Source of the DNA: Actinomycetospora straminea
GTDB taxonomy: Bacteria > Actinomycetota > Actinomycetes > Mycobacteriales > Pseudonocardiaceae
Assembly: GCF_028737255.1 (NCBI RefSeq)
Contig: NZ_JAQZAN010000009.1
Location: forward strand, 1 to 64,000
DNA length: 64,000 nucleotides
Direction of reading: 5' to 3'
Shown: positions 39,485 to 47,189 of the stretch, piece after piece
Numbering within the stretch: position 1 is the first letter of the stretch
Layout of the letters: each line of letters begins with the position of its first letter
Notes under the pieces: model-generated
Seen by the model: only the letters and a program-made list of their open reading frames with translations
Told to the model about the DNA's origin: nothing
Database searches by the model: none
Program-made: the position numbers and the translations under genes

Positions 39485-40026
39485 CGGACGGCGGAGGGGC
39501 CGACCTCCTCCAGCAGCGACGACCAGAACCGCAGCGCGGCGTGCTCCATCTCCAGGCCCAGCCGCAGCGTGATCATGCGCTTGGCGACGGCGTCGAGGTC
39601 GGCGTAGCGGGCCTGCATGTCCTCGTAGACGGCGATGCGCTCGCGGTGCGCGGCGACCTGCTCGCGCGCGAGGCGCACGACGTCCCGGGTCTCGCCGACC
39701 TCGTTGAAGAACAGCTTGAGCTCGGCGATGTCGCGCATCTGGAAGTGCTCGGGCGTCGGCTCCGCCAGCCACGCCCGCAGCTCGGCGAGACCGGCGTCGG
39801 TGAGCCGGAACGTCCGCCGGCGGCGGCCCTCGGCCTCCGTCTCGGCCTCGAGCAGCCCGAGCTCGACCAGCCGCTGCGGCTCGGAGTAGAGCTGCGCGTG
39901 CGGGAAGTGCCAGAAGTAGCCGATGGAGCGCCCGACCGCGCGCTTGAGGTCGTACGACGTCGACGGCCCGCGCAGGGCGATCGTCCCGAGGACGACGTAC
40001 GAGGTCGGGGAGAGCCGGTCGGCCAC
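39451..40026 (-). CDS. PadR-family transcriptional regulator
   Basis: A 191-residue repressor-type protein: winged helix (SPTSYVVLGTIALRGPSTSYDLKRAVGRSIGYFWHFPHAQLYSEPQRLVELGLLEAE) plus the Vir_act_alpha_C helical domain. GTG 40026 has no ribosome binding site; TACGCT ends eight bases upstream, indicating a leaderless mRNA. It is divergent from the CoA-ligase operon, with a 25-bp imperfect palindrome between the genes as likely operator. Confidence 0.9.
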   Translation of the reverse strand: MADRLSPTSYVVLGTIALRGPSTSYDLKRAVGRSIGYFWHFPHAQLYSEPQRLVELGLLEAETEAEGRRRRTFRLTDAGLAELRAWLAEPTPEHFQMRDIAELKLFFNEVGETRDVVRLAREQVAAHRERIAVYEDMQARYADLDAVAKRMITLRLGLEMEHAALRFWSSLLEEVGPSAVRQVIPDAASGS

Positions 40027-40047
40027 GGTCGCGCAGCGTACCGAGCC

Positions 40048-40093
40048 TTGCCCCGTCGGCCTACGTCTCATACGGTCCGAAACAGACGGTATG
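40048..40093 (+). promoter_or_regulatory. CoA-ligase operon promoter and PadR-type operator
   Basis: TTGCCC (40048-40053) and TACGGT (40071-40076) are 17 bases apart on the plus strand. An imperfect palindrome from 40069 to 40093, arms CATACGGTC and GACGGTATG, covers the -10. PadR proteins bind such ATAC/GTAT dyads. Nine of 12 positions pair. Confidence 0.6.
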
Positions 40094-40122
40094 CGCTGGA
40101 GCATGATCGGGAGGCGGGATCG

Positions 40123-41691
40123 GTGGACCTCGCGACGGTCTGGGCCTGGACGGTCGAGCGGTACCCGACGCGGCGCGCGGTCGGCGGACCACACCCGATG
40201 ACCTTCGCCGAGTGGGACGCCCGCACCGCCCGCCTCGCCCACGCGCTGCTCGGCCTCGGCGTGCGCCGCGGCGACCGCGTCGCCCTCGTCCTCACCGGCG
40301 GCGAGCCGGCGGCGTCGCTGCACCTCGCGGCCCAGCGCCTCGGCGCCGTCGCCACCCCGCTCTCCCCGCGGTTCGGTGTCCCGGAGCTCGCCCACTGCCT
40401 CGCCGACGCCGCGCCGGCGCTCGTGATCAGCGAGCCCGCGACCGCGGAGAACACCGACGCCGCCCTGCGCGACGAGCGCATCCGCCCGGTCGCCCACCTC
40501 GACCTCGACGACGTCGGGCGCCGGGCCCGCGACCAGCCCGACACCCCGCCGTCGGACCCGCCGGGCCCCGACGACGTCAGCGTCATGCTCTACACGTCGG
40601 GCACCACCGGCCGGCCGAAGGGCGTCCCGCGGACCCACCGCGCCGAGCACGCCGCCGCCGTCGCCCACCTCGTGCAGACCGGCGGCCGCACCGGCGACGT
40701 CGCGCTCGGGGTGATGCCGCTGTTCCACACCATGGGCGTGCGGACGCTGCTCGCCTCGATCGTGGTGGGCGGCACCTGGGTGCCCCAGGCCCGGTTCGAC
40801 GCCGCGGAGGCGGCCGAGCTGATCGCGCGCGAGCGGGTCACCTCGCTCTACCTCGTGCCGACGATGTACTGGTCGCTGCTGCGCGACGCCGACCCGGCGG
40901 GCCTGGCCGGGGTGCGGCGCCTCGCGTACGCGGGCGCGCCGATGGCGCCGGCGCTGGCGAAGCAGCTGGTCGAGGCCGTGGCGCCGGAGGCGTTCGTCAA
41001 CCACTTCGGCTCGACCGAGATCTACACGTTCACCATCGGCCCGGACGTCGCGGCGAAGCCCGGGTGCGCGGGCCGCGCGGGGATGTTCAGCCGCGTCCGG
41101 CTCGTCGACCCCTCGCCCGGGGCGTCGCCCGACGCGGAGGTCGCTCCGGGCGACCAGGGCCAGGTCGTCGTGTCGATGGCGAGCCCCGAGGCGTTCCGCG
41201 GCTACTGGCTGCGCCCCGACGCGACCGCGAAAGCCGTCCGCGACGGCTGGTACTTCACCGGCGACCTCGCCGTGGCCGACGACGAGGGCGACCTGTGGGT
41301 GTCCGGCCGCGTCGACGACATGATCAACACGGGCGGCGAGAACGTCTACCCGGACGAGATCGAGGCCGCGCTGGTGTGCTGCCCCGAGGTCGCCGACGTC
41401 GTGGTCGTCGGGCTCCCGGACGAGCGGTGGGGCCAGGCGGTGACCGCGTTCGTCGTCCCGGGCCCGGACGTGACGCCCGAGGAGGCCGTCGCCGCGGCCG
41501 ACGCCTGGGCCCGGCGGGTCCTGCCGTCGCTGCGCCGGCCGAAGCGCGTCATCGCCCTCGACGCCGTGCCCCGCTCGGCGGTGGGCAAGACGCTGCGCCG
41601 CGTGCTGGTCGGCGGCGACTACACCGCGCTCGCCGACACCGCGGCGGTGCCGCGCGAACGGGCCCTTCGCTCGGATCGGGGTTCGCCGTGA
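40123..41691 (+). CDS. Acyl/aryl-CoA synthetase (probable 2-furoyl-CoA synthetase)
   Basis: A 522-residue AMP-forming ligase with MLYTSGTTGRPKGVPRTH (A3), GSTEIYTF (A5), YFTGDLAVADDEGDLWVSGRVDDMINTGGENVYPDEIE (A7-A8) and the catalytic Lys in RSAVGKTLRR. It activates a carboxylic acid to its CoA thioester. In an operon with a molybdenum hydroxylase and enoyl-CoA hydratase this corresponds to HmfD of furoate degradation; 4-hydroxybenzoate-type substrates are the alternative. GTG 40123 follows GGAGGCGGG; the stop overlaps the next start (GTGA). Confidence 0.88.
   Translation: MDLATVWAWTVERYPTRRAVGGPHPMTFAEWDARTARLAHALLGLGVRRGDRVALVLTGGEPAASLHLAAQRLGAVATPLSPRFGVPELAHCLADAAPALVISEPATAENTDAALRDERIRPVAHLDLDDVGRRARDQPDTPPSDPPGPDDVSVMLYTSGTTGRPKGVPRTHRAEHAAAVAHLVQTGGRTGDVALGVMPLFHTMGVRTLLASIVVGGTWVPQARFDAAEAAELIARERVTSLYLVPTMYWSLLRDADPAGLAGVRRLAYAGAPMAPALAKQLVEAVAPEAFVNHFGSTEIYTFTIGPDVAAKPGCAGRAGMFSRVRLVDPSPGASPDAEVAPGDQGQVVVSMASPEAFRGYWLRPDATAKAVRDGWYFTGDLAVADDEGDLWVSGRVDDMINTGGENVYPDEIEAALVCCPEVADVVVVGLPDERWGQAVTAFVVPGPDVTPEEAVAAADAWARRVLPSLRRPKRVIALDAVPRSAVGKTLRRVLVGGDYTALADTAAVPRERALRSDRGSP
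41654..41670. repeat. GCGAA-GGGCCC-TTCGC palindrome
   Basis: A bulged palindrome in the last codons of the CoA-ligase gene, related to the perfect palindrome at 28880-28902. Confidence 0.4.
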
Positions 41692-44069
41692 CCTGGACGC
41701 CCGCGCGCGACGAGGACGCCGCCCTGGTCACCGGCGGCGGGCGGTTCGTCGACGACCTCGATCCCCTGCCCGGCACGCTCGTGGCCGCCGTGGTGCGCAG
41801 CCCGCACCCGCACGCCCGCGTCCGCGGGGTCGACCTCGCCGCCGCCCGCGCGCACCCCGGCGTCGCCGCGGTGATCGGGCCCGACGAGGTGCGCGCGGCC
41901 GTGCGCCCGTTCCCGCTCTCGACCACGACGCCGATGCCCTACCTGCCCAGCGGGGTCGACGCGGTGCGCTACGTCGGCGAGCCGGTGGCGGTCGTGGTCG
42001 CGCGCGACCGCTACGTCGCCGAGGACGCGTGCGAGCTGGTCGAGGTCGACTACGAGCCGCTCGACGTCGTGGTCGACACGCGGGCGGCGCTGCGCGACGG
42101 CGCGCCGCTGGTGCACCCGGAGGCGGGCACGAACGTCGCCACCGACCGCACGTTCTCGTTCGGCGACGTGGCCGGGGCGTTCGCGCGGGCCGCGCACGTC
42201 GTGCGCGGCGAGTACACGTTCCCGCGCTACTCGTCGGTGCCGATGGAGTGCTACGGGGTCGTCGCGCACTGGACCGACGGCGCCGACGGGCCCTCGGTGG
42301 AGTGCTGGGCGAACTTCCACGGCCCGTTCACGATGGTCCCGGTGGCGGCCGGCGCGCTGGGCGTCCCGATCTCACGGTTCCGGCTGCACGTGCCCGCGGA
42401 CATCGGCGGCAGCTTCGGGATCAAGTCCGGCATCTACCCCTACGTCGTGCTGATGGCGCTCGCGTCGAAGCACGCCGGGCGGCCGGTGCGCTGGACCGAG
42501 GACCGTGTCGAGCACCTGCTGGCGAGCTCGTCGGGGGCGGGGCGGGTCATGTCCTTCGCGGCCGCGGTGTCGGGCGACGGGGCGGTGGAGGCACTGGACG
42601 TCGACCTCGTCGACGACGTCGGCGCCTACCTGCGCCCGCCCGAGCCGAGCACCCTGTACCGCTGCTTCGGCAACATCACCGGCGCCTACGACGTGCCCGC
42701 GGTGGCGATCCGCGCCCGCGCCGTCGTCACCCACCGCGCGCCGACCGGCCTCAACCGCGGCTTCGGCGGCCAGCAGCTCTACTTCGGCCTCGAGCGGCTG
42801 ATGGACGCCGTCGCCGCGCGCACCGGGCTCGACGTGGCCGAGGTCCGGCGCCGCAACCTCGTGCGCGCCTTCCCCCACCGCACGCCGACCGGCGGGCTCT
42901 ACGACTCCGGCGACTACGCCGCCGCGCTCGACCTGCTGCTGGCCAAGGGCGGGTACGACGAGCTGCGCGCGCGCCAGGAGGCCGCGCGCGCCGAGGGGGC
43001 GTTCTACGGGGTCGGGCTGGCGCTGGTCGTCGACCCGTCGGGGACCAACATCGGCTACGTCGGGCTCGCGACCCCGGCGTCGGAGCGCAAGCCGGGGCGG
43101 GACAAGTCGGGGTCGACCGAGATCGTCCGCGCGTCGGTGGACCTGCAGGGCGTGGTGACGGTGCTGCTCGGCTCGGTCCCGCAGGGCCAGGGGCACGCGA
43201 CGGTCGCGCGCCGCGTGGCGGCGACCCGGTTGGGGCTGCCCGTCGAGCAGGTGCGCGTGGTCGTCGACATGGACACGGCGTCGACGCCGTGGACGGTGAC
43301 GTCGGGCAGCTACTCGTCGCGCTTCGCCCCGCTGGTGACGAGCGCGGTGATCGCGGCCGTGGACCGGCTGGCGGAGACGGTGCGGGCGGGGGCGTCGGTG
43401 CTGCTCGGGGTCGCTCCCGACGGGCTGGAGCTGGCCGACGGGTCGGTGCGCGACCCGGCGTCCGGCGCGTCGTGCCTGTTCCGGCACGCGGCGGGGGTCG
43501 TGCACTGGGACCCGGGCGCGCTGCCCGCGGGCGCCCCGGCGCGGCTGGCGACCGAGGGCGAGTTCGTGCCGCCCGAGGCCGTCGCGGCGACCGCGGAGGA
43601 CCGGATCAACTCGTCGCTCTGCTACGGCTTCGTCGCCGAGATGGTCGGGGTGCGCATCGACGCCGACACCCTGGAGGTGACCCTCGACCGGGTCGCGACC
43701 GTGCACGACGCCGGCACGGTCCTCGACCCGGTGCTGCTCGAGGGCCAGGTGCTCGGGGCGCTGGTGCACGGGCTGGGAGGGGCGGCGTACGAGGAGTTCC
43801 GCTACTCCCCCGCGGGCCAGCCGACGTCGGCGACGTTCCTCGACTACCTCTGCCCCACGAGCGCCGAGACCGCGTTCCCGCTGGTCTCCGACCACGTGTC
43901 CTCGCCGTCGCCGCTCACCCCGCTCGGCGCCAAGGGCTGCGGCGAGGGCAGCTCGATGAGCTTCCCGGTCGCCTACGCCAACGCCGTCGCCGACGCCCTT
44001 CACCCCGCCGGCATCCCGATCGACCACCTGCCCCTGCACGGCTCGGTGATCCACGACCTCCTCATGTGA
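41688..44069 (+). CDS. Molybdenum hydroxylase large subunit (xanthine dehydrogenase family; HmfA-like)
   Basis: A 793-residue Mo-molybdopterin cytosine dinucleotide subunit. Domain a/b hammerhead at ~20-125, Mo-binding domains after, with ADIGGSFGIKSG, NRGFGGQQLYFGLERL and the catalytic Glu in GAKGCGEGSSM near residue 753. It lacks the AYRCSFR loop of form I CO dehydrogenase, so CO is not the substrate. With the CoA ligase upstream, hydroxylation of an aryl-CoA such as 2-furoyl-CoA is likely. The stop lies inside a 40-bp palindrome. Confidence 0.88.
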   Translation: MTWTPARDEDAALVTGGGRFVDDLDPLPGTLVAAVVRSPHPHARVRGVDLAAARAHPGVAAVIGPDEVRAAVRPFPLSTTTPMPYLPSGVDAVRYVGEPVAVVVARDRYVAEDACELVEVDYEPLDVVVDTRAALRDGAPLVHPEAGTNVATDRTFSFGDVAGAFARAAHVVRGEYTFPRYSSVPMECYGVVAHWTDGADGPSVECWANFHGPFTMVPVAAGALGVPISRFRLHVPADIGGSFGIKSGIYPYVVLMALASKHAGRPVRWTEDRVEHLLASSSGAGRVMSFAAAVSGDGAVEALDVDLVDDVGAYLRPPEPSTLYRCFGNITGAYDVPAVAIRARAVVTHRAPTGLNRGFGGQQLYFGLERLMDAVAARTGLDVAEVRRRNLVRAFPHRTPTGGLYDSGDYAAALDLLLAKGGYDELRARQEAARAEGAFYGVGLALVVDPSGTNIGYVGLATPASERKPGRDKSGSTEIVRASVDLQGVVTVLLGSVPQGQGHATVARRVAATRLGLPVEQVRVVVDMDTASTPWTVTSGSYSSRFAPLVTSAVIAAVDRLAETVRAGASVLLGVAPDGLELADGSVRDPASGASCLFRHAAGVVHWDPGALPAGAPARLATEGEFVPPEAVAATAEDRINSSLCYGFVAEMVGVRIDADTLEVTLDRVATVHDAGTVLDPVLLEGQVLGALVHGLGGAAYEEFRYSPAGQPTSATFLDYLCPTSAETAFPLVSDHVSSPSPLTPLGAKGCGEGSSMSFPVAYANAVADALHPAGIPIDHLPLHGSVIHDLLM

Positions 44070-44105
44070 GCGGAAATCCCGGCCATGGCCGGGATTTCCG
44101 CTCAC
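44066..44105. repeat. Perfect 40-bp palindrome
   Basis: GTGAGCGGAAATCCCGGCCA followed directly by its complement, no loop, ending GCTCAC. It contains the stop codon of the large-subunit gene and ends 23 bases before the enoyl-CoA hydratase start. Same length and ends as the element at 62078-62117. Confidence 0.9.
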
Positions 44106-44127
44106 GTACCGACGACGAAGGGTTCCC

Positions 44128-44907
44128 ATGGCACTGACCGGTGGCGAGGTCCGGCTCGAGCGCTCGCACGACGGGCGCGTCGCGGACGTCACGCTGTCCC
44201 ACGGGCGCTACACCGTGATCACGTGGGAGATGCGCGAGCTGATGGCCGAGCGCTTCGCCGAGATCGACCGCGATCCCGACGTGCAGGTGGTCGTCATCCG
44301 CTCCGACGGCGAGCACTTCTCCTCGGGCGGGGACATCGCCGGGTTCATGGAGGTCGACCCGATCGACTTCACCGACCTCGGCCACAACGTCACCGCGCCG
44401 GCCCGCAGCCCCAAGCCGGTGATCGTCGCCGTCGACGGCTACGCGTTCGGCGTCGGCCTCGAGCTGGTGCTGTCCTGCGACATCCGCCTCGCCACCGAGC
44501 GCAGCCGCTTCGCCCTGCCCGAGATGAACCTCGGCATGATCCCCGGCTCCGGCGGCACCCAGCGCCTGGCGCGGCTGATCGGGATCTCGCGGGCCAAGCA
44601 CCACGTCATGACCGCCCGGCGCATGACCGGGCAGGAGGCCGCCGACTGGGGCGTCGTCGCCGAGCTGCACCCCGATCGCGCGGCGCTGGACGAGGCGACC
44701 GAGGCGCTGGTCACCAAGATGCTCGGCTTCTCGCCCCTCGCCCTGCGCGCGGCGAAGGAGGTGCTCGACCGGGGCGTCGACGCGCCGCTCTACTCCGGTA
44801 TCGAGCTCGAGCGGAAGGCCTACGCCATGCTGCGCGCGAGCCACGACTTCGCCGAGGGCGTCGCCGCGTTCGGCGAGAAGCGCACGCCGACGTTCACGGG
44901 CCGGTGA
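44128..44907 (+). CDS. Enoyl-CoA hydratase/isomerase family protein (HmfE-like position)
   Basis: A 259-residue crotonase-fold protein. Oxyanion-hole segments are HFSSGGDIAGF and GYAFGVGLELVLSCDI; both Glu positions of hydratases are kept (GLELVL near residue 111 and ALPEMNLGMIPGSGG near 132). It may hydrate an unsaturated acyl-CoA or, as HmfE does, hydrolyse 2-oxoglutaryl-CoA. ATG 44128 with GAAGGG upstream. It sits between two molybdenum-hydroxylase subunit genes. Confidence 0.88.
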   Translation: MALTGGEVRLERSHDGRVADVTLSHGRYTVITWEMRELMAERFAEIDRDPDVQVVVIRSDGEHFSSGGDIAGFMEVDPIDFTDLGHNVTAPARSPKPVIVAVDGYAFGVGLELVLSCDIRLATERSRFALPEMNLGMIPGSGGTQRLARLIGISRAKHHVMTARRMTGQEAADWGVVAELHPDRAALDEATEALVTKMLGFSPLALRAAKEVLDRGVDAPLYSGIELERKAYAMLRASHDFAEGVAAFGEKRTPTFTGR

Positions 44908-44914
44908 CCCGGCG

Positions 44915-45748
44915 ATGAAGGCCGCACCGTTCGCCTACTGCCGCCCCGACACCGTCGACGAGGCCGTGGACGTGCTCGCCGGCGGGGACGCCAAGGTGCT
45001 CGCGGGCGGGCAGTCGCTGGTCCCGGTGCTGGCGATGCGCCTCGGGCGCCCGGGCACGCTGGTGGACATCACGCGACTGCCGGGGCTGGACTCCCTGGTG
45101 ATCGAGGACGGGCAGCTGCACGTGGGCGCCGCGGTGCGCCAGCGGACGGTGGAGCGCTCCGACGTCGCCCGCGCGGTCCCCCTGATCGGACGCGCGATGC
45201 CGTTCGTCGGGCACCGCGAGCTGCGCAGCCGCGGGACGGTGTGCGGCAGCCTCGCGCACGCCGACCCCGCCGCCGAGCTGCCCGCCGTGGCCGCGTGCCT
45301 CGGGGCGTCGGTGACGGTCCGCGGCGCGCGCGGCGAGCGGGTCGTCCCGGCGCGCGAGTTCGTCACCGGGGCCATGACGACGGCGGTGGGCGCCGACGAG
45401 CTGGTGACCGGGGTCCGGTTCCCGGTCGCGCGGGCCGGCGAGGGCTTCGGGTTCGCCGAGATCGCCCGCCGGCACGGGGACTACGCCCTCGCCGGGGTGG
45501 CGGTGCGGGTCCGGGGCGACGAGGCCGTGCTGGCGGCGTTCGGGGTGTCCGACCGGCCCGTGGTCCGCGAGCTGACGCTCGACCCCGACCCGACCGAGGC
45601 CGGCCTGCGCCCGGCGACCGACGCGCTCGCCGCCGAGGTCGTCGACACCGACGGGGACGCGCACGGCTCGCGCGGCTACCGCGCCCGCCTGCTCGGCGTG
45701 CTCGCCGCGCGGGAGATCGTCCGAGCGCACCGGGAGGCGCAGGCATGA
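44915..45748 (+). CDS. Molybdenum hydroxylase FAD subunit (CoxM-type; HmfB-like)
   Basis: A 277-residue FAD_binding_5 protein with the two FAD motifs AGGQSLVPVLAMRL (residues ~31-44) and GTVCGSLAHADPAAELP (~108-124) and a CO_deh_flav_C domain. It passes electrons from the [2Fe-2S] subunit to the acceptor. Its stop overlaps the next start (ATGA). The Shine-Dalgarno sequence is weak, seven bases after the hydratase stop, so coupling is likely. Confidence 0.9.
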   Translation: MKAAPFAYCRPDTVDEAVDVLAGGDAKVLAGGQSLVPVLAMRLGRPGTLVDITRLPGLDSLVIEDGQLHVGAAVRQRTVERSDVARAVPLIGRAMPFVGHRELRSRGTVCGSLAHADPAAELPAVAACLGASVTVRGARGERVVPAREFVTGAMTTAVGADELVTGVRFPVARAGEGFGFAEIARRHGDYALAGVAVRVRGDEAVLAAFGVSDRPVVRELTLDPDPTEAGLRPATDALAAEVVDTDGDAHGSRGYRARLLGVLAAREIVRAHREAQA

Positions 45749-46932
45749 GGGTCGAGGCCGAGGCCACCGCCGACGTGGCCCTCACCGTCAACGGGCGGGC
45801 GGTCACGGTCACCGTCGCCCCGCGCACCACGCTCTCCGACGTCCTGCGCGACCACCTCGGGCTCACCGGCACCCACGTCGGCTGCGAGCACGGCGTCTGC
45901 GGGATGTGCACGGTCCTCCTCGACGGCGAGGCGGTGCGCGCGTGCCTGCTCTTCGCCGTGCAGTGCGAGGGCGCCGCGCTCACCACCGTCGAGGGGCTCG
46001 GGACCGCCGCCGACCAGCACCCGCTGCAGCAGGCGTTCTCCCACCACCACGGGCTGCAGTGCGGGTTCTGCACCCCGGGGATGCTGATGAGCGCCTACGA
46101 CCTGCTCGCCGGCGGCACCTACGACCCGGCGACCCTGCCCGAGGACATGTCCGGCGTGCTGTGCCGCTGCACCGGCTACCGCGGGATCCTCGCGGCCGTC
46201 GACGACGTCGCGCGCACCCACCCCGACGGCGTCCCCCCGCCCCGCGCCGCCGCGCCCCCCGCGCTCGTCGGGCGCTCGGGGGGTGCCAGCGTGGCGTCCA
46301 CGCTGGCGTCAGACGTCAGGAAATCCCCCACCTCGCCCGCCGAGATCACGGTGCCGTCCGGCCCGCCGACGGTGACGGTCGAGGTGCGCAGTGCCCTGTC
46401 GTCGTCGGTGGACGACGTGTGGGCGGTGGTGTCGGACCCCGAGCGGCTCGTCGCCTGCCTGCCCGGCGCGGCGATGACCGAGGACCTCGGCGACGACCGC
46501 TACCGGGGGCGCGCGGTCGTCGCGCTCGGGCCGGTGTCGCTGCGCTTCGAGGGGCTCGCCCACGTCGTCGAGCGCGACCCCGCCACGCACCGCCTGCGCC
46601 TGCTCGCGCAGGGCGCGGACCGGGGCGGGTCGTCGACGCAGGCCGTCATCCGGCTCGCCGCGGAACCCGGGGACGGGGGCGGCACGGTGCTGTGGGCCGA
46701 CGCCGACGTGCACCTGAGCGGCCGCGTGGCCCAGTTCGGCCGCGCCCTGGCCGGTGACGTGTCGCGGCGGCTGTTCGAGCAGTTCGCGGCCGCCGTCGAC
46801 GAGGCCGCGCGCACCGGCGAGGCGCCGACGACGAGGACCAGCCCGCTGCGCCTCGCCCTGGCGGCTGTCCAGGCCGGTGTCCGGCGGTTACTGGCTCGTA
46901 TCGCTCGTCGGGCGAGGGATACGAGCCAGTAA
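45745..46932 (+). CDS. [2Fe-2S] subunit fused to CoxG (SRPBCC) domain (HmfC-like)
   Basis: A 395-residue fusion. Residues 8-160 are a CoxS-type subunit with a plant-type cluster (CEHGVCGMCTVLLDGEAVRAC) and a second cluster (QCGFCTPGM ... CRCTGYRG). Residues ~165-210 are a Pro/Ala linker that contains repeat copy D. Residues ~211-350 form a CoxG domain (VRSALSSSVDDVWAVVSDPERLVACLPGAAMTE), in CO dehydrogenase a membrane-docking protein. The C-terminal 17 residues are encoded in one arm and loop of a 57-bp hairpin. ATG 45745 has GGGAGG upstream. Confidence 0.9.
   Translation: MRVEAEATADVALTVNGRAVTVTVAPRTTLSDVLRDHLGLTGTHVGCEHGVCGMCTVLLDGEAVRACLLFAVQCEGAALTTVEGLGTAADQHPLQQAFSHHHGLQCGFCTPGMLMSAYDLLAGGTYDPATLPEDMSGVLCRCTGYRGILAAVDDVARTHPDGVPPPRAAAPPALVGRSGGASVASTLASDVRKSPTSPAEITVPSGPPTVTVEVRSALSSSVDDVWAVVSDPERLVACLPGAAMTEDLGDDRYRGRAVVALGPVSLRFEGLAHVVERDPATHRLRLLAQGADRGGSSTQAVIRLAAEPGDGGGTVLWADADVHLSGRVAQFGRALAGDVSRRLFEQFAAAVDEAARTGEAPTTRTSPLRLALAAVQAGVRRLLARIARRARDTSQ
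46283..46331 (-). repeat. Dispersed ~50-bp repeat, copy D (reference copy)
   Basis: On the minus strand it begins GTGGGGGATTTCCTGACG and ends CGCTGGCACC; GCCAGCGTGG and CCACGCTGGC are perfect arms around CGT. It encodes ASVASTLASDVRKSPT in the linker of the fusion protein. Related copies at 3898, 4172 and 29215. Confidence 0.75.
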
Positions 46933-46938
46933 CCGCCG
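46882..46938. terminator. Bidirectional terminator with 21-bp perfect stem
   Basis: Arms 46882-46902 and 46918-46938 pair over 21 bases, with CTCG/CGAG pairing again inside the 15-base loop. The plus-strand gene stops in the right arm (46930-46932); the minus-strand gene stops at 46953. It separates convergent operons. Confidence 0.8.
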
Positions 46939-46952
46939 ACCCGCAGGCGACA

Positions 46953-47189
46953 TCATCGCCGGAGGTGGACGCTGTAGGGCACGTAGCTGAAGCCGAACGG
47001 CGTCGGGCTGGCCTCGCGGCGCAGCACGTGCAGGCAGTCGGCGCAGCGGGCGACGAGGCACCACCCGGTCACCTCGAGCAGCGGGTAGCCCTGCACCGCC
47101 GTGCTGCCGCACGCCGGGCACGTCTCGTCGAGGTCGGTGCGGACGACGGCGCGCTCCGGCTCCGCCGGCCGGCCGAACAACATCGTCAC
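46953..47189 (-). CDS. Small zinc-ribbon protein of the hydantoinase operon
   Basis: A 78-residue protein with CPACGSTAVQGYPLLEVTGW and RCADCLHVLRRE, two CxxC pairs as in a zinc ribbon. GTG 47189 overlaps the HyuB stop (GTGA). Acetone and acetophenone carboxylases, relatives of HyuA/HyuB, have a small gamma-type subunit; this may be an analogous third subunit, but similarity is only in position and metal motif. Confidence 0.7.
   Translation of the reverse strand: MTMLFGRPAEPERAVVRTDLDETCPACGSTAVQGYPLLEVTGWCLVARCADCLHVLRREASPTPFGFSYVPYSVHLRR

Noticed and set aside
41688..44069. Carbon monoxide dehydrogenase (CoxL form I)
   Set aside because: The AYRCSFR active-site loop is absent here and in the paralogue at 56693-59119.
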